From contig CAJXSZ010000001.1 in assembly GCA_913060815.1 (NCBI GenBank), forward strand, positions 248,001 through 312,000: DNA of 64,000 nt, written 5' to 3'. Source of the stretch: an uncultured Sulfitobacter sp. (GTDB lineage: Bacteria; Pseudomonadota; Alphaproteobacteria; Rhodobacterales; Rhodobacteraceae). Positions 55,840 through 64,000 of the stretch are shown in pieces (position 1 is the first letter of the stretch; each line of letters opens with the position of its first letter). The notes under the pieces were generated by a model. It saw only the letters and a list, made by a program, of their open reading frames with translations. It did no database searches and was not told the DNA's origin. The position numbers and the translations under genes were made by a program.

Positions 55840-56417
55840 CAGTCTTCCGGCGGCGCCAAAAAGGTTTCTCCAGCGGCGTCGCGATTGACATCGCGCAACT
55901 CAAAACCGGCAATGCGCCACGCACCGTCTATTGGCGATACCAAAAGATCGGCACTGTAGGTATTGCCCCGCACGTGCAGGTGTTCGGCATGCCCAACGGT
56001 CCCGACCACTTGCCAAGATGCGTCAATCGCAAGAGAGCCTCCCCGAGGGGTGACCTGTGTGTTCAAAAGCTTGATTTCGTGGATTGTCTGATCCGCCTCT
56101 TCAAGCCCGCCGCCAGCCATCGCACCGACCCGTTCAAGATAGAGAAATTCCAGCGCATCGCCGTGCGTGACTCCGGCCAACGTATCATAGATGGCATCCT
56201 CTTCGGTCAGGCTAAACGCATCATAGACTTCCAACAGCAGTGCAGGCGTCAGGCGCCAAAACTCCGCGCGTGCTTCGCTGATCGTCATAGGATCAAGACC
56301 CGGAGCGGTGAAAGCATCGGTTTCTGATATGGTGTCACGCATCGACCCCATCAAAAATGCGCCTATGGCAACCGCCACGAAGACAGCAGCACAAGAAAAA
56401 AGTATCAATCTATTCAT
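55839..56417 (-). CDS. Membrane-anchored periplasmic protein of the ABC/metal operon
   Basis: 192 aa from ATG 56417. One N-terminal TM anchor (residues 4-23), then a soluble domain: FWRLTPALLLEVYDAFSLTE, DAIYDTLAGVTHGDALEFLY, a beta-rich second half with IDASWQVVGTVGHAEHLHVR (His143, His146, His148) and GAWRIAGFELRDVNR. I do not recognise a named family with certainty. The His cluster and position as first gene before an FtsX-type ABC pair suggest it is a periplasmic partner. No strong ribosome-binding site precedes the ATG. Confidence 0.6.
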   Translation of the reverse strand: MNRLILFSCAAVFVAVAIGAFLMGSMRDTISETDAFTAPGLDPMTISEARAEFWRLTPALLLEVYDAFSLTEEDAIYDTLAGVTHGDALEFLYLERVGAMAGGGLEEADQTIHEIKLLNTQVTPRGGSLAIDASWQVVGTVGHAEHLHVRGNTYSADLLVSPIDGAWRIAGFELRDVNRDAAGETFLAPPED

Positions 56418-56847
56418 TGTGTAAGCGCATCCACCCAAAGCTGCCTGTATAAGCGTAAACTGTAGTAGATCGGTCCGAACCGCAAGTCGACACAGGGCCA
56501 AATGGGCTACCATGGTATCATGTTGCTTTGCATGAAAGTTAGAAACTTGGTCACGGCTTTTGCGCGAAAGCTTGAAAGAACAGACGCACCAAGACGCAAT
56601 GGCGCTTCAAGAGGGACGTGCCAATTTCGCCGCCACACCCTTTTTTCGAATTTGCGCAGGCATGCTTTTTCGCTACTCAGGAAACTTCGAAGAAATGGTC
56701 GTCCAATGAAGCCGACGAATCCGTCTCGTGGCTGGATAAATCGCCCCTCGGGCGGCTGTGCGCGCAACTTCCATTTCCTATTTTCAGCGGTGCTGTTCTG
56801 ACAGGATCGGGTTGCTAACATTGGCGTTAGAGATCAATCTTGTTCTT
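56418..56847. other. 430-base divergent intergenic region
   Basis: Lies between the metal operon (minus) and the glucosylglycerate genes (plus), so it should hold both promoters. It includes a short palindrome TACCATGGTA (56508-56517). I see no Zur-like or Fur-like long AT-rich palindrome, no tRNA and no convincing small gene. Confidence 0.4.
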
Positions 56848-57630
56848 ATGAAGCCACGAATGCCTTTGCTTGTATTTACCGATCTTGATGGCACGTTGTT
56901 GTCCCACCAAGACTATAGTTGGGACGCAGCGCGTCCGGCCCTCGAGCGTCTAGCAGGCATTGGTGCGGGGGTTGTGCTGGCCAGCAGTAAGACGGGAGCT
57001 GAAATAGGCATCCTGCGCGTGAGCATGGGCCTGCAGCAGTGGCCCGCAATCGTTGAAAATGGCGCAGGTCTGCTGGAACCTGATGCAACTGCGGCTCTGG
57101 AGGCTTCGACCTATGCACAATTGCGCGCCAATCTGATGAAAATTTCAGCAAACCTCCGGGATTGTTTTCGGGGGTTCGGAGATATGGACCTGAGCGAAAT
57201 CTGTAAACGGACAGGTTTACCCCAAGCGGATGCGCAACGCGCACAGCAACGTGCCTTTTCAGAGCCTGGAGTTTGGTTGGGCACGACAGAGCAAAAAGCC
57301 AATTTCCTGAAGCAGTTGGCAAAATTCGGAATAGCGGCGCGCGAGGGCGGGCGCTTTCTAACGCTCTCGTTCGGCCAGACCAAAGCGGATCAAATGGCGC
57401 TGATTACCTCGCGCTTTGCCCCCCGCCATACCATTGCCCTTGGCGATGCCCCGAACGACGTTGAGATGCTGGAGGCTACCGATGTTGGCGTCATCATCGC
57501 AAACCCGCATAAATCGCCCCTACCTTCGCTAGAAGGGGAGGCGGCAGGTCGCATCACGCGCACGACCTATGAAGGCCCTAAAGGGTGGAACGAGGCAATG
57601 CTCGCCCATCTTGAGCGTCTCGAACTATGA
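56848..57630 (+). CDS. HAD phosphatase, GpgP/MPGP-like
   Basis: 260 aa from ATG 56848 (ATG 56860 is equally possible; neither has a clear ribosome-binding site). HAD motif I FTDLDGTLL (Asp12, Asp14), motif II VVLASSKTG, and motif IV ALGDAPNDVEMLEATDVG match mannosyl-/glucosyl-3-phosphoglycerate phosphatases (Cof/MPGP subgroup). Predicted to dephosphorylate the product of the adjacent synthase to glucosylglycerate. The synthase starts 16 bases downstream. Confidence 0.85.
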   Translation: MKPRMPLLVFTDLDGTLLSHQDYSWDAARPALERLAGIGAGVVLASSKTGAEIGILRVSMGLQQWPAIVENGAGLLEPDATAALEASTYAQLRANLMKISANLRDCFRGFGDMDLSEICKRTGLPQADAQRAQQRAFSEPGVWLGTTEQKANFLKQLAKFGIAAREGGRFLTLSFGQTKADQMALITSRFAPRHTIALGDAPNDVEMLEATDVGVIIANPHKSPLPSLEGEAAGRITRTTYEGPKGWNEAMLAHLERLEL

Positions 57631-57645
57631 AGAGGATAAAATAAT

Positions 57646-58866
57646 ATGGCTGACTTTCACCAAAACGGAAACATCACAACGCTGCACAACTTGCGCACCC
57701 GCTCGGTCAGTGAGCTGACTTCAGAGCTTGAGGCCTTCGCACAGACGCGCAAAATATCCTTGGTGCTGCCGTGTTTATACTCTGAGCTAGAGACCGACGC
57801 GATGCCGCGGATACTATCGGAACTCGCCACTGTTCCCTACCTCCACCGTATCATCATCGGTCTGGATGGCGCGAACGAGGAGCAATACCGCTATGCCAAG
57901 GAGTTTTTCAAAGGGCTCAACCAAAAACACATTGTGATCTGGAACGATAGTCCGCGTATGTTGACGCTTGGCGACAAGCTTCGGGACATGAATCTGGCAC
58001 CATCGGAGCAGGGTAAGGGCAAGAATGTCTGGACCGCCATAGGATATCTGATCGGGTGTCAGGACAGTGCCGTGATGGCGATCCATGATTGTGATATCCT
58101 GACCTATACAAACGAGTTGCTGGCACGGCTTGTCTATCCCGTGGCGAACGTAAATTTCCCTTATCAACTTGCCAAAGGGTATTACGCCCGCGTCGGCCAA
58201 GGGCGGCTGAACGGACGGGTGACGCGTTTGCTGGTCAGCCCTTTGTTGATCGCGCTCAAAAAGGTCGTCGGCGACCGCGATTACATCGACTACCTACGAA
58301 GTTTTCGATACCCGCTATCGGGGGAATTCGCGATGCGCACCACTATGCTGCCGGATTTGCGGATACCATCAGACTGGGGTCTCGAGATCGGCATCTTGTC
58401 GGAGGCATGGCGCAACCTCGCCCCCCAAGCGGTCTGTCAGGTGGAAATTGCGGACCAATACGATCACAAGCATCAGGTGCTGAGTGAGGAGGACGCAAGC
58501 GCAGGCCTCAGCCGCATGTCCACTGATATTTGCAAGGCGATCTTCCGCAAACTGGCCGCTGACGGTACCGTATTTACGCCTAATGTCTTCCGCACGCTAA
58601 AGGCGACCTACTACCGCTGTGCGCTTGATGTGATGGAGGCCTATTATAACGATGCCAAGATGAATGGTCTGATCATCGACCGCCACCAAGAGGAACGCGC
58701 GATCGAGCTTTTTGCGGAGAACATCATGCGTGCGGGCCAGACCTTCTTGGACAACCCGCACGAGACACCATTTATCCCCACTTGGAACCGCATCCACTCG
58801 GCGGATCCAACCTTTCTGGAAGAATTGCAAGCCGCCGCTGCCGCAGATGAAGCGGAGTATGTCTAG
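57646..58866 (+). CDS. gpgS: GT81 glucosyl-3-phosphoglycerate synthase (GpgS-like)
   Basis: 406 aa. GT-A fold retaining glycosyltransferase: LVLPCLYSELETDAM, IIIGLDGANEEQY, EQGKGKNVWTAIGYLIG and a DxD metal motif at Asp148-Cys-Asp150 (AIHDCDILTY). Later EFAMRTTMLPDLRIPSDWGLEIGIL is typical of GT81. It should transfer glucose from an NDP-glucose to 3-phosphoglycerate. A mannosyl-donor variant (MpgS-like) cannot be fully excluded. AGAGGA precedes ATG. Its TAG stop shares CTAG with the stop of the convergent phosphorylase. Confidence 0.88.
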   Translation: MADFHQNGNITTLHNLRTRSVSELTSELEAFAQTRKISLVLPCLYSELETDAMPRILSELATVPYLHRIIIGLDGANEEQYRYAKEFFKGLNQKHIVIWNDSPRMLTLGDKLRDMNLAPSEQGKGKNVWTAIGYLIGCQDSAVMAIHDCDILTYTNELLARLVYPVANVNFPYQLAKGYYARVGQGRLNGRVTRLLVSPLLIALKKVVGDRDYIDYLRSFRYPLSGEFAMRTTMLPDLRIPSDWGLEIGILSEAWRNLAPQAVCQVEIADQYDHKHQVLSEEDASAGLSRMSTDICKAIFRKLAADGTVFTPNVFRTLKATYYRCALDVMEAYYNDAKMNGLIIDRHQEERAIELFAENIMRAGQTFLDNPHETPFIPTWNRIHSADPTFLEELQAAAAADEAEYV

Positions 58867-60611
58867 GTCTGATTGGAGATCCACATACATTGGTACGGGG
58901 CGACAATGACCTCGGGTGCAGTGGCATCAATTGTGGTGCCACTGAGCAAATCCACCCAATGCTGATCCTCGATCAGATTGAGAGCAACTGAGGGTACGCG
59001 CACCTCCGCGTTACTCACGTTATGCAGTGCAAATATGGATTGGTGACGATCAAGGCTTTGACGCCAAATGCCAAAGATGCGCTCATCTCCCATATTGACG
59101 GTGAACTGCGTTGCATTGGGATGGAATGCCGCTTGGTTTTGGCGGATTTTTAAACGGTCCGACAGGTCCGACAAAGCGCGCGCATGACGCGTATCCTGAT
59201 CATCCAAGAGCTTGCGTAAACTCGGGTAGTCCCAACGGTGGCGGTTGATAGCACGGTTCATCCCGCGCTTCTCCACGCTTGCGTGATCATTTTCCGTAGC
59301 TAGCATTGCGTGAATATAGAAGGCGGGTATGCCTTCAAGCGACATCACGATGGTTTGCGAACAAATGAAGCGCGCGTGCTGGTGCCCGTCCGCCCCCTCA
59401 AATGTGCGCGACATCGCATCATAGAAAGTTGTGTTCAGCTCATACGGGCTCTCACTCCCGTCAGGCATTGTGCGCATCGAGACAAGGCCGCCGACATTTT
59501 TAACAGTGTCGATAACCTGCTGTTTTTCATCCTCTGGGAGTAGTCCTTCGGCTGGGCGCATTCCGATGCCATCATGGCTGGCCGTGAAATTGAGGTAAGC
59601 ACACCCCATCGGAGCGGGCGGCATACCACGTTGCCATTGTCGCAAATACTGGGCGTTGCCCGACATCATTGCGTGGAGGATCAGAGGCGGCAACGGGAAA
59701 TTGTAGATTGCGTGGGCCTCGTCACCCGTGCCGAAATAGCTCAAGTTCTCTGACTTTGGGACGTTGGTTTCGGTCAACAGGATGATTTTCTCTGTCGCGA
59801 AGTCGCACAGCAGTCGCATCAGTCTTATCACCGCATGGGTCTGCGGCAAGTGGATCGAGGGGGAGCCCACCTCCTTCCACAAGAACGCCACGGCATCGAG
59901 CCGAATAATCTGCACGCCGTTATCCACATGCAGCCTGATGATCCGTAAAAACTCGAGCAAAACCTCTGGGTTACGAAAATCCAGATCGATCTGATCATGG
60001 CTGAAGGTACACCAGACATGTTTGGTGCCAGCGCTCGTCTCGACTTCGCGCAACAGCGGAGTTGTGCGGGGGCGTACGACATCGCGCAGATCGTCGTCGG
60101 GGGATGCCTCGAAGAAGAACTTGTCATATGGCTCTTGGCCTTGGCGATAGGCATTGAACCACTCGCCCTGGCTCGAGACATGGTTGAGCACCAGATCAGA
60201 CATCAAAGTGAAATCATCCGCGATCCGGTTGATATCTGGCCAGTCTCCGAGTTGCGGATTGACGCTGCGAAAATCCGACACGGCGAACCCGTCATCGGAA
60301 GTGTAGGGGAAGAAGGGCAGGATATGCACCGCGTTGAGTACACCGTCCAAATAGGTACCCAAAAAATCGGAGAGCAGATCAAGCGGTTTGTGCGCGCCGT
60401 CGATGATCGAGTTTCCATAAGTGATCAGCAAGGCATCCTTTTGCGACCAAAGCCCGTTTCCACGCACGCGGCCCCGTTGACGCCTTTCAGCACCTTCGGG
60501 CCAAAAGGCATCGATCACTAGGCTGGATAGGACCGCACTGTCCATATCGGGATAGATCTGTCCAAGATACAGGGCCAGTTTCTGACCTATTGAACGGGTA
60601 GGGTCTTTCAT
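58863..60611 (-). CDS. GH13_18 phosphorylase, probably glucosylglycerate phosphorylase
   Basis: 582 aa, sucrose-phosphorylase-like. The nucleophile Asp239 lies in QIIRLDAVAFLWKE, acid/base Glu281 in LLTETNVPKSEN, and the transition-state Asp in FTASHDGIGMRP. DGVLNAVHILPFFPYTSDDGF and LNHVSSQGEWF are conserved in GH13_18. No signal peptide, so it acts in the cytosol. Members split into sucrose, sucrose-6-phosphate and glucosylglycerate phosphorylases. The convergent gpgS/phosphatase genes favour glucosylglycerate plus phosphate giving glucose-1-phosphate and glycerate. Confidence 0.85.
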   Translation of the reverse strand: MKDPTRSIGQKLALYLGQIYPDMDSAVLSSLVIDAFWPEGAERRQRGRVRGNGLWSQKDALLITYGNSIIDGAHKPLDLLSDFLGTYLDGVLNAVHILPFFPYTSDDGFAVSDFRSVNPQLGDWPDINRIADDFTLMSDLVLNHVSSQGEWFNAYRQGQEPYDKFFFEASPDDDLRDVVRPRTTPLLREVETSAGTKHVWCTFSHDQIDLDFRNPEVLLEFLRIIRLHVDNGVQIIRLDAVAFLWKEVGSPSIHLPQTHAVIRLMRLLCDFATEKIILLTETNVPKSENLSYFGTGDEAHAIYNFPLPPLILHAMMSGNAQYLRQWQRGMPPAPMGCAYLNFTASHDGIGMRPAEGLLPEDEKQQVIDTVKNVGGLVSMRTMPDGSESPYELNTTFYDAMSRTFEGADGHQHARFICSQTIVMSLEGIPAFYIHAMLATENDHASVEKRGMNRAINRHRWDYPSLRKLLDDQDTRHARALSDLSDRLKIRQNQAAFHPNATQFTVNMGDERIFGIWRQSLDRHQSIFALHNVSNAEVRVPSVALNLIEDQHWVDLLSGTTIDATAPEVIVAPYQCMWISNQT

Positions 60612-61036
60612 AAATCACGGCTCACACTTCCAGTCTCTTGAGCGAAGGTTAGCACGTGGTTTCCCTACATGCGAATGCATGCTGCTCCAAGCAGACGGCA
60701 GAGCGAATGCCTTTCATAGATCCTGAAAAAATGGGCAGTCAACAGTTCAACTTGCCTGTATTATACGCAGGACGAACTCCTATACATATGCGCGGGTCCG
60801 CACCATTTTAGCGCTGCATACGTAGCGGTCCCGACCAAAGCCCGGCTTTGCCCGCAAAGGCAGAGAAAAGCGGCCCACAGAGAGAACGCCTCGTGCAAGG
60901 AAACCGGCAAAACCGGAGCCAGAATGTCGCACTTGTTCGCTCCGCGCAGCCAAAAGTGCGTAGACGATAAGCGGTGTACCTGCTTTATGTGCCACGACTC
61001 ATTCATTGAGCCAGTTCAAGAGAAAGGAAAATTTCA
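60612..61036. other. 425-base region upstream of choX
   Basis: Divergent gap between the GH13_18 gene and choX, so it should carry both promoters. It contains a few short dyads but no convincing small gene or tRNA. AGAAAGGAAAA stands just ahead of choX as its ribosome-binding site. A BetI-type site could not be recognised by eye. Confidence 0.4.
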
Positions 61037-61963
61037 ATGAAATTCGCCACCACACTGTCCACAATCGCGCTGATCTCAGCCGCCAATGCAGCTTTCGCAA
61101 ATTGTGATGAAGTCCGCTTTTCCGATGTCGGATGGACCGACATTACGGCAACAACAGCCGCCACTTCCATCGTTCTTGAGGCCCTTGGCTACACGCCGTC
61201 GACCGACATCCTGTCTGTGCCAGTTACGTATGCGTCCATGGCGGAAGGAAATATTGATGTGTTTCTCGGCAACTGGATGCCCACGATGGAAGGCGATATC
61301 GCTACCTACCGTGAAGCCGGCACCGTGGAGACCGTGCGCACAAACCTGACTGGGGCCAAATACACGCTGGCGACCAATGCTGCTGGTGTGGCCGCGGGGA
61401 TCACGGATTTCGCCTCTATCGGAACGGCAGCCGAGGCGCTTGATGGCAAGATTTACGGAATTGAGGCTGGCAATGACGGCAATCGCCTGATTCAGGATAT
61501 GATTGATGGCGGCGTCTTTGGCCTCTCCGATTTCGAGGTCGTTGAATCTTCCGAGCAAGGGATGCTGGCGCAAGTCGAGCGTGCCGTTGACCGCTCCGAG
61601 CCTATCGTATTTCTGGGTTGGGAGCCGCATCCCATGAACGCCAACTTTGATCTGACCTATCTTCCGGGTGGTGATGATTTCTTTGGCCCCGATCTGGGGG
61701 GCGCCACGGTCGCCACGAACACCCGTGCAGGATATGTCGCAGAATGCCCCAACGTAGGTAAACTGCTGACCAACCTCGAGTTCACGCTGGCCATGGAGAA
61801 CGAGATCATGGGCGCAATCCTGAACGATGGTGCTGATCCGGAAGATGCAGCCAAAACATGGCTTGCAGCCAATACCGACACGTGGACTACGTGGCTTGAC
61901 GGTGTGACAACGATGGACGGTGGCGACGCGACTGCCGCCGTTACAGCCGCACTGGCCAACTAA
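61037..61963 (+). CDS. choX: Choline ABC transporter substrate-binding protein
   Basis: 308 aa. Signal peptide 1-21 ending ANAAFA. OpuAC/ProX-like fold with CDEVRFSDVGWTDITATTAAT, VFLGNWMPTMEGDI, YGIEAGNDGNRLIQDMI and VFLGWEPHPMNANFDLTYL, close to the ChoX pattern; the Trp and Asn in these blocks form the aromatic choline box in relatives. Periplasmic. Heads the choXWV operon. Confidence 0.93.
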   Translation: MKFATTLSTIALISAANAAFANCDEVRFSDVGWTDITATTAATSIVLEALGYTPSTDILSVPVTYASMAEGNIDVFLGNWMPTMEGDIATYREAGTVETVRTNLTGAKYTLATNAAGVAAGITDFASIGTAAEALDGKIYGIEAGNDGNRLIQDMIDGGVFGLSDFEVVESSEQGMLAQVERAVDRSEPIVFLGWEPHPMNANFDLTYLPGGDDFFGPDLGGATVATNTRAGYVAECPNVGKLLTNLEFTLAMENEIMGAILNDGADPEDAAKTWLAANTDTWTTWLDGVTTMDGGDATAAVTAALAN

Positions 61964-62021
61964 AACTAGAAGAACGGAGGGGGCGCACCGGTGCTCCCTC
62001 CTTTGACCATAAGAGGCACCA

Positions 62022-62855
62022 ATGGACTGGTTGGAAGATTATAAAATTCCGATGGATGATTTGTCAGAGTCGGTCGTTGACTGGCTCAAGACAAATGCAC
62101 GTCCATTTTTTGACACGCTCTCGGACGTCCTTGACTGGATGATCGACGGCATCGTCTGGGCCTTGCAGACCCCGCCGACCTTGCTCATCGTAATCCTGTT
62201 TGTGGCTTTGACGTGGGCGTTGCAACGCTCTTGGAAAGTATGCCTGCTTGTCGCGCTTTGTCTGTTGTTTATCATCAATCAGGGGTATTGGGAGGAAACG
62301 ACCGATAGCCTCGCGCTGGTATTGTCGTCTTGCGTGGTATGTATGGGGCTGGGTGTGCCTATTGGTATATTCCTCGCGCACCGTCCGCGCGCCTATCAGT
62401 TTATCAGCCCTGTTCTGGACCTGATGCAAACCCTGCCTACTTTTGTCTATCTCATCCCTGCGATCGTTTTTTTCGGTCTTGGCATGGTGCCGGGTCTGTT
62501 TGCGACGGTTATCTTTGTTATTCCCGCCCCGATCCGCCTGACGTACCTCGGTGTTTCAAAGACACCGCGAGAGTTGACCGAGGCCGCGGTGGCCTTTGGC
62601 GCGACCCCGACCCAACTGCTCTGGAAGGTCGAGCTGCCTTATGCGGTGCCACAGATCATGGCAGGTCTGAACCAGGTCATCATGCTCTCGCTGTCGATGG
62701 TAGTGATCGCTGCCTATGTCGGGGCAGACGGGCTCGGTAAACCCGTGGTGCAGGCGCTTGGGCGCAACGATCCCGGTTTAGGTTTTGAATCAGGTTTCGT
62801 CATTGTCGCTGTTGCGATCATGCTAGACCGCATGTTGCGGGTGAACCGGTCATGA
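62022..62855 (+). CDS. choW: Choline ABC transporter permease
   Basis: 277 aa, AGAGG before ATG. A long N-terminal amphipathic segment, then six TM helices with LVLSSCVVCMGLGVPIGI, DLMQTLPTFVYLIPAIVFFG and the EAA-type loop ELTEAAVAFGATPTQLLWKVE. ProW/OpuAB type. Its stop overlaps the choV start (ATGA). Confidence 0.93.
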   Translation: MDWLEDYKIPMDDLSESVVDWLKTNARPFFDTLSDVLDWMIDGIVWALQTPPTLLIVILFVALTWALQRSWKVCLLVALCLLFIINQGYWEETTDSLALVLSSCVVCMGLGVPIGIFLAHRPRAYQFISPVLDLMQTLPTFVYLIPAIVFFGLGMVPGLFATVIFVIPAPIRLTYLGVSKTPRELTEAAVAFGATPTQLLWKVELPYAVPQIMAGLNQVIMLSLSMVVIAAYVGADGLGKPVVQALGRNDPGLGFESGFVIVAVAIMLDRMLRVNRS

Positions 62856-63874
62856 ATGCAGTCGAATTTGATAACGTCAGCATTGTTTTCGGGGATGATC
62901 CGACCGCTGCATTGCCGCTGATGGACGCAGGGCAGGAACGGGCCGAGATCAGCGCGGCCTGTGACCAGATCCTAGGTGTGCACAACTGCTCACTCAGCGT
63001 GAAAGAGGGCGAAATCCTTGTCCTGATGGGCCTGTCGGGTTCTGGCAAATCCACGCTGCTGCGTGCAGTCAACGGGTTGAACCCTGTCGTTCGCGGCGAA
63101 GTGCGCGTGCGGACAGGCGATACCATGACCAGTGTCTCTGGCACCGATAGCAAAACACTGCGCGATCTGCGCCTGCGCACGGTTGCGATGGTCTTTCAGC
63201 AATTCGGGCTGCTGCCGTGGCGCACGGTGCGCGACAACGTAGGGCTGGGTCTGGAACTTGGCGGCCAGTCTGCTGCCAAACGCCGTGCGAGAGTGGAAGA
63301 GGAGCTGGAGGGCGTCGGCCTTCTGGACCGCGCCGATGCGCTGGTCGGAGAGCTTTCTGGCGGGATGCAGCAGCGGGTTGGCCTTGCCCGCGCCTTTGCA
63401 ACAGATGCACCGATCCTGCTGATGGATGAGCCGTTCTCGGCGCTTGATCCGCTGATCCGCTCACGGCTTCAGGACGAATTGTTGGAGTTGCAGGCCAAGC
63501 GGGGTCGCACGATCATCTTCGTCTCACACGATCTGGATGAAGCGTTCAAACTTGGCAATCGCATCGCCATCATGGAGGGGGGGCGGATTGTGCAATGCGG
63601 CACGCCGCAAGAAATCTACTCTGATCCTGCTAACGAATATGTCGGTGATTTTGTCGCGCATATGAATCCCCTCGGTGTGCTTTGTGCACGCGATGTCATG
63701 GAGCCTGCCACCCAGTCCCTGACAACGACGGTCACCCCTGAAACGAGCATCCATGATGTGATCGAGCAGATTGGCGAAGACGGGACGATGATCGGTGTGA
63801 CGGAGGATGACGAAGTCATAGGACAGATTTCGAAAGACCGTATTCTGGCAAAACTGCGCGATCCGCGAAGCTAG
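62852..63874 (+). CDS. choV: Choline ABC transporter ATPase
   Basis: 340 aa. ProV/OpuAA-type: Walker A MGLSGSGKST, signature ELSGGMQQRVGLARA, Walker B ILLMDEPFSALD, H-loop FVSHDLDEA. A short C-terminal CBS-like regulatory region (about residues 275-340, ending IGQISKDRILAKL) follows; in OpuA relatives it senses ionic strength. Completes ChoXWV. The remaining 126 bases to the window end show no gene start I can support. Confidence 0.93.
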   Translation: MNAVEFDNVSIVFGDDPTAALPLMDAGQERAEISAACDQILGVHNCSLSVKEGEILVLMGLSGSGKSTLLRAVNGLNPVVRGEVRVRTGDTMTSVSGTDSKTLRDLRLRTVAMVFQQFGLLPWRTVRDNVGLGLELGGQSAAKRRARVEEELEGVGLLDRADALVGELSGGMQQRVGLARAFATDAPILLMDEPFSALDPLIRSRLQDELLELQAKRGRTIIFVSHDLDEAFKLGNRIAIMEGGRIVQCGTPQEIYSDPANEYVGDFVAHMNPLGVLCARDVMEPATQSLTTTVTPETSIHDVIEQIGEDGTMIGVTEDDEVIGQISKDRILAKLRDPRS

Positions 63875-64000
63875 GTGGTACACCAAGGGGACCATGATCC
63901 TCGCGGCGAATATGAAAGCCCTGCGAACCTGTATTCGGGGTGCCAAAAGCCTGTGACTGCCTAGCTCTGGTCTTTCGATAGAGCTCTTATGGCGCCGACC

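Noticed and set aside
56508-56517. TACCATGGTA palindrome as a Zur or Fur box for the metal operon
   Set aside because: Too short, and unlike the long AT-rich alphaproteobacterial Zur, Fur or Irr sites; could be chance.
60761-61006. Overlapping minus-strand frames upstream of choX
   Set aside because: Cys/Arg/Trp-rich peptides without a ribosome-binding site or recognisable pattern, in two overlapping frames at once.

Overview
The window reads as ordinary chromosome of a marine alphaproteobacterium of the Roseobacter group (Rhodobacterales). The clues are high G+C, a DMSP lyase DddP with every metal ligand in place, Rhodobacterales-style proteins (BamB/YfgM-like pair, Ccm order A-B-C-D-G, serS-yajC-secDF, alpha/beta hydrolase-OsmC fusion, Hint-domain protein) and a choline ChoXWV transporter. 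The genus cannot be fixed from this sequence alone.

Layout. 1-13 kb: partial LOG-family gene, LysM protein, Atm1-type ABC exporter, DUF302 protein, RND efflux pair, YfgM-like protein, BamB and Der. 13-23.4 kb: TspO-like protein, DUF2235 hydrolase, SerS, then one long forward block yajC-secD-secF-TSUP-Mth938-ccmABCDG. 23.4-34.8 kb: a decayed YciI gene, aconitase, DUF1223 protein, LpxL-type acyltransferase, an isolated fliG, a TPR protein and a micro-protein sharing one motif, purB, the hydrolase-OsmC fusion and a trans-sulfuration enzyme. 34.8-42.7 kb: ArsR-type regulator plus permease, dddP divergent from a DUF3445 gene, a glyoxalase-related protein, lytic transglycosylase, glnB-glnA and a Hint protein. 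42.8-49.9 kb: tRNA-Leu(TAG), AEC transporter, the run SPOR protein-D,D-carboxypeptidase-tmk-holB-tatD-MBL hydrolase, and tRNA-Ser(TGA).

49.9-51.9 kb is gene-poor, decayed DNA just after tRNA-Ser, holding a PHP-phosphoesterase tail and an RTX-repeat fragment.

51.9-56.4 kb is the least conventional part. It is a tightly packed minus-strand operon joining an FtsX/LolCDE-type ABC permease and ATPase to a membrane-anchored protein, a DUF4198 protein, a NikL/CbiL-like small protein and a ZnuA-like binding protein that lacks two of the usual metal-ligand histidines. Several parts carry His clusters. I infer an envelope metal-handling system, distantly comparable to the Zrg / PA4063-type zinc-linked loci.

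56.8-60.6 kb carries a predicted glucosylglycerate module: a GpgP-like phosphatase and GpgS synthase on the plus strand, and a GH13_18 phosphorylase converging on them with a shared CTAG stop. It is followed by choXWV choline uptake, which makes the last 7 kb an osmolyte region.
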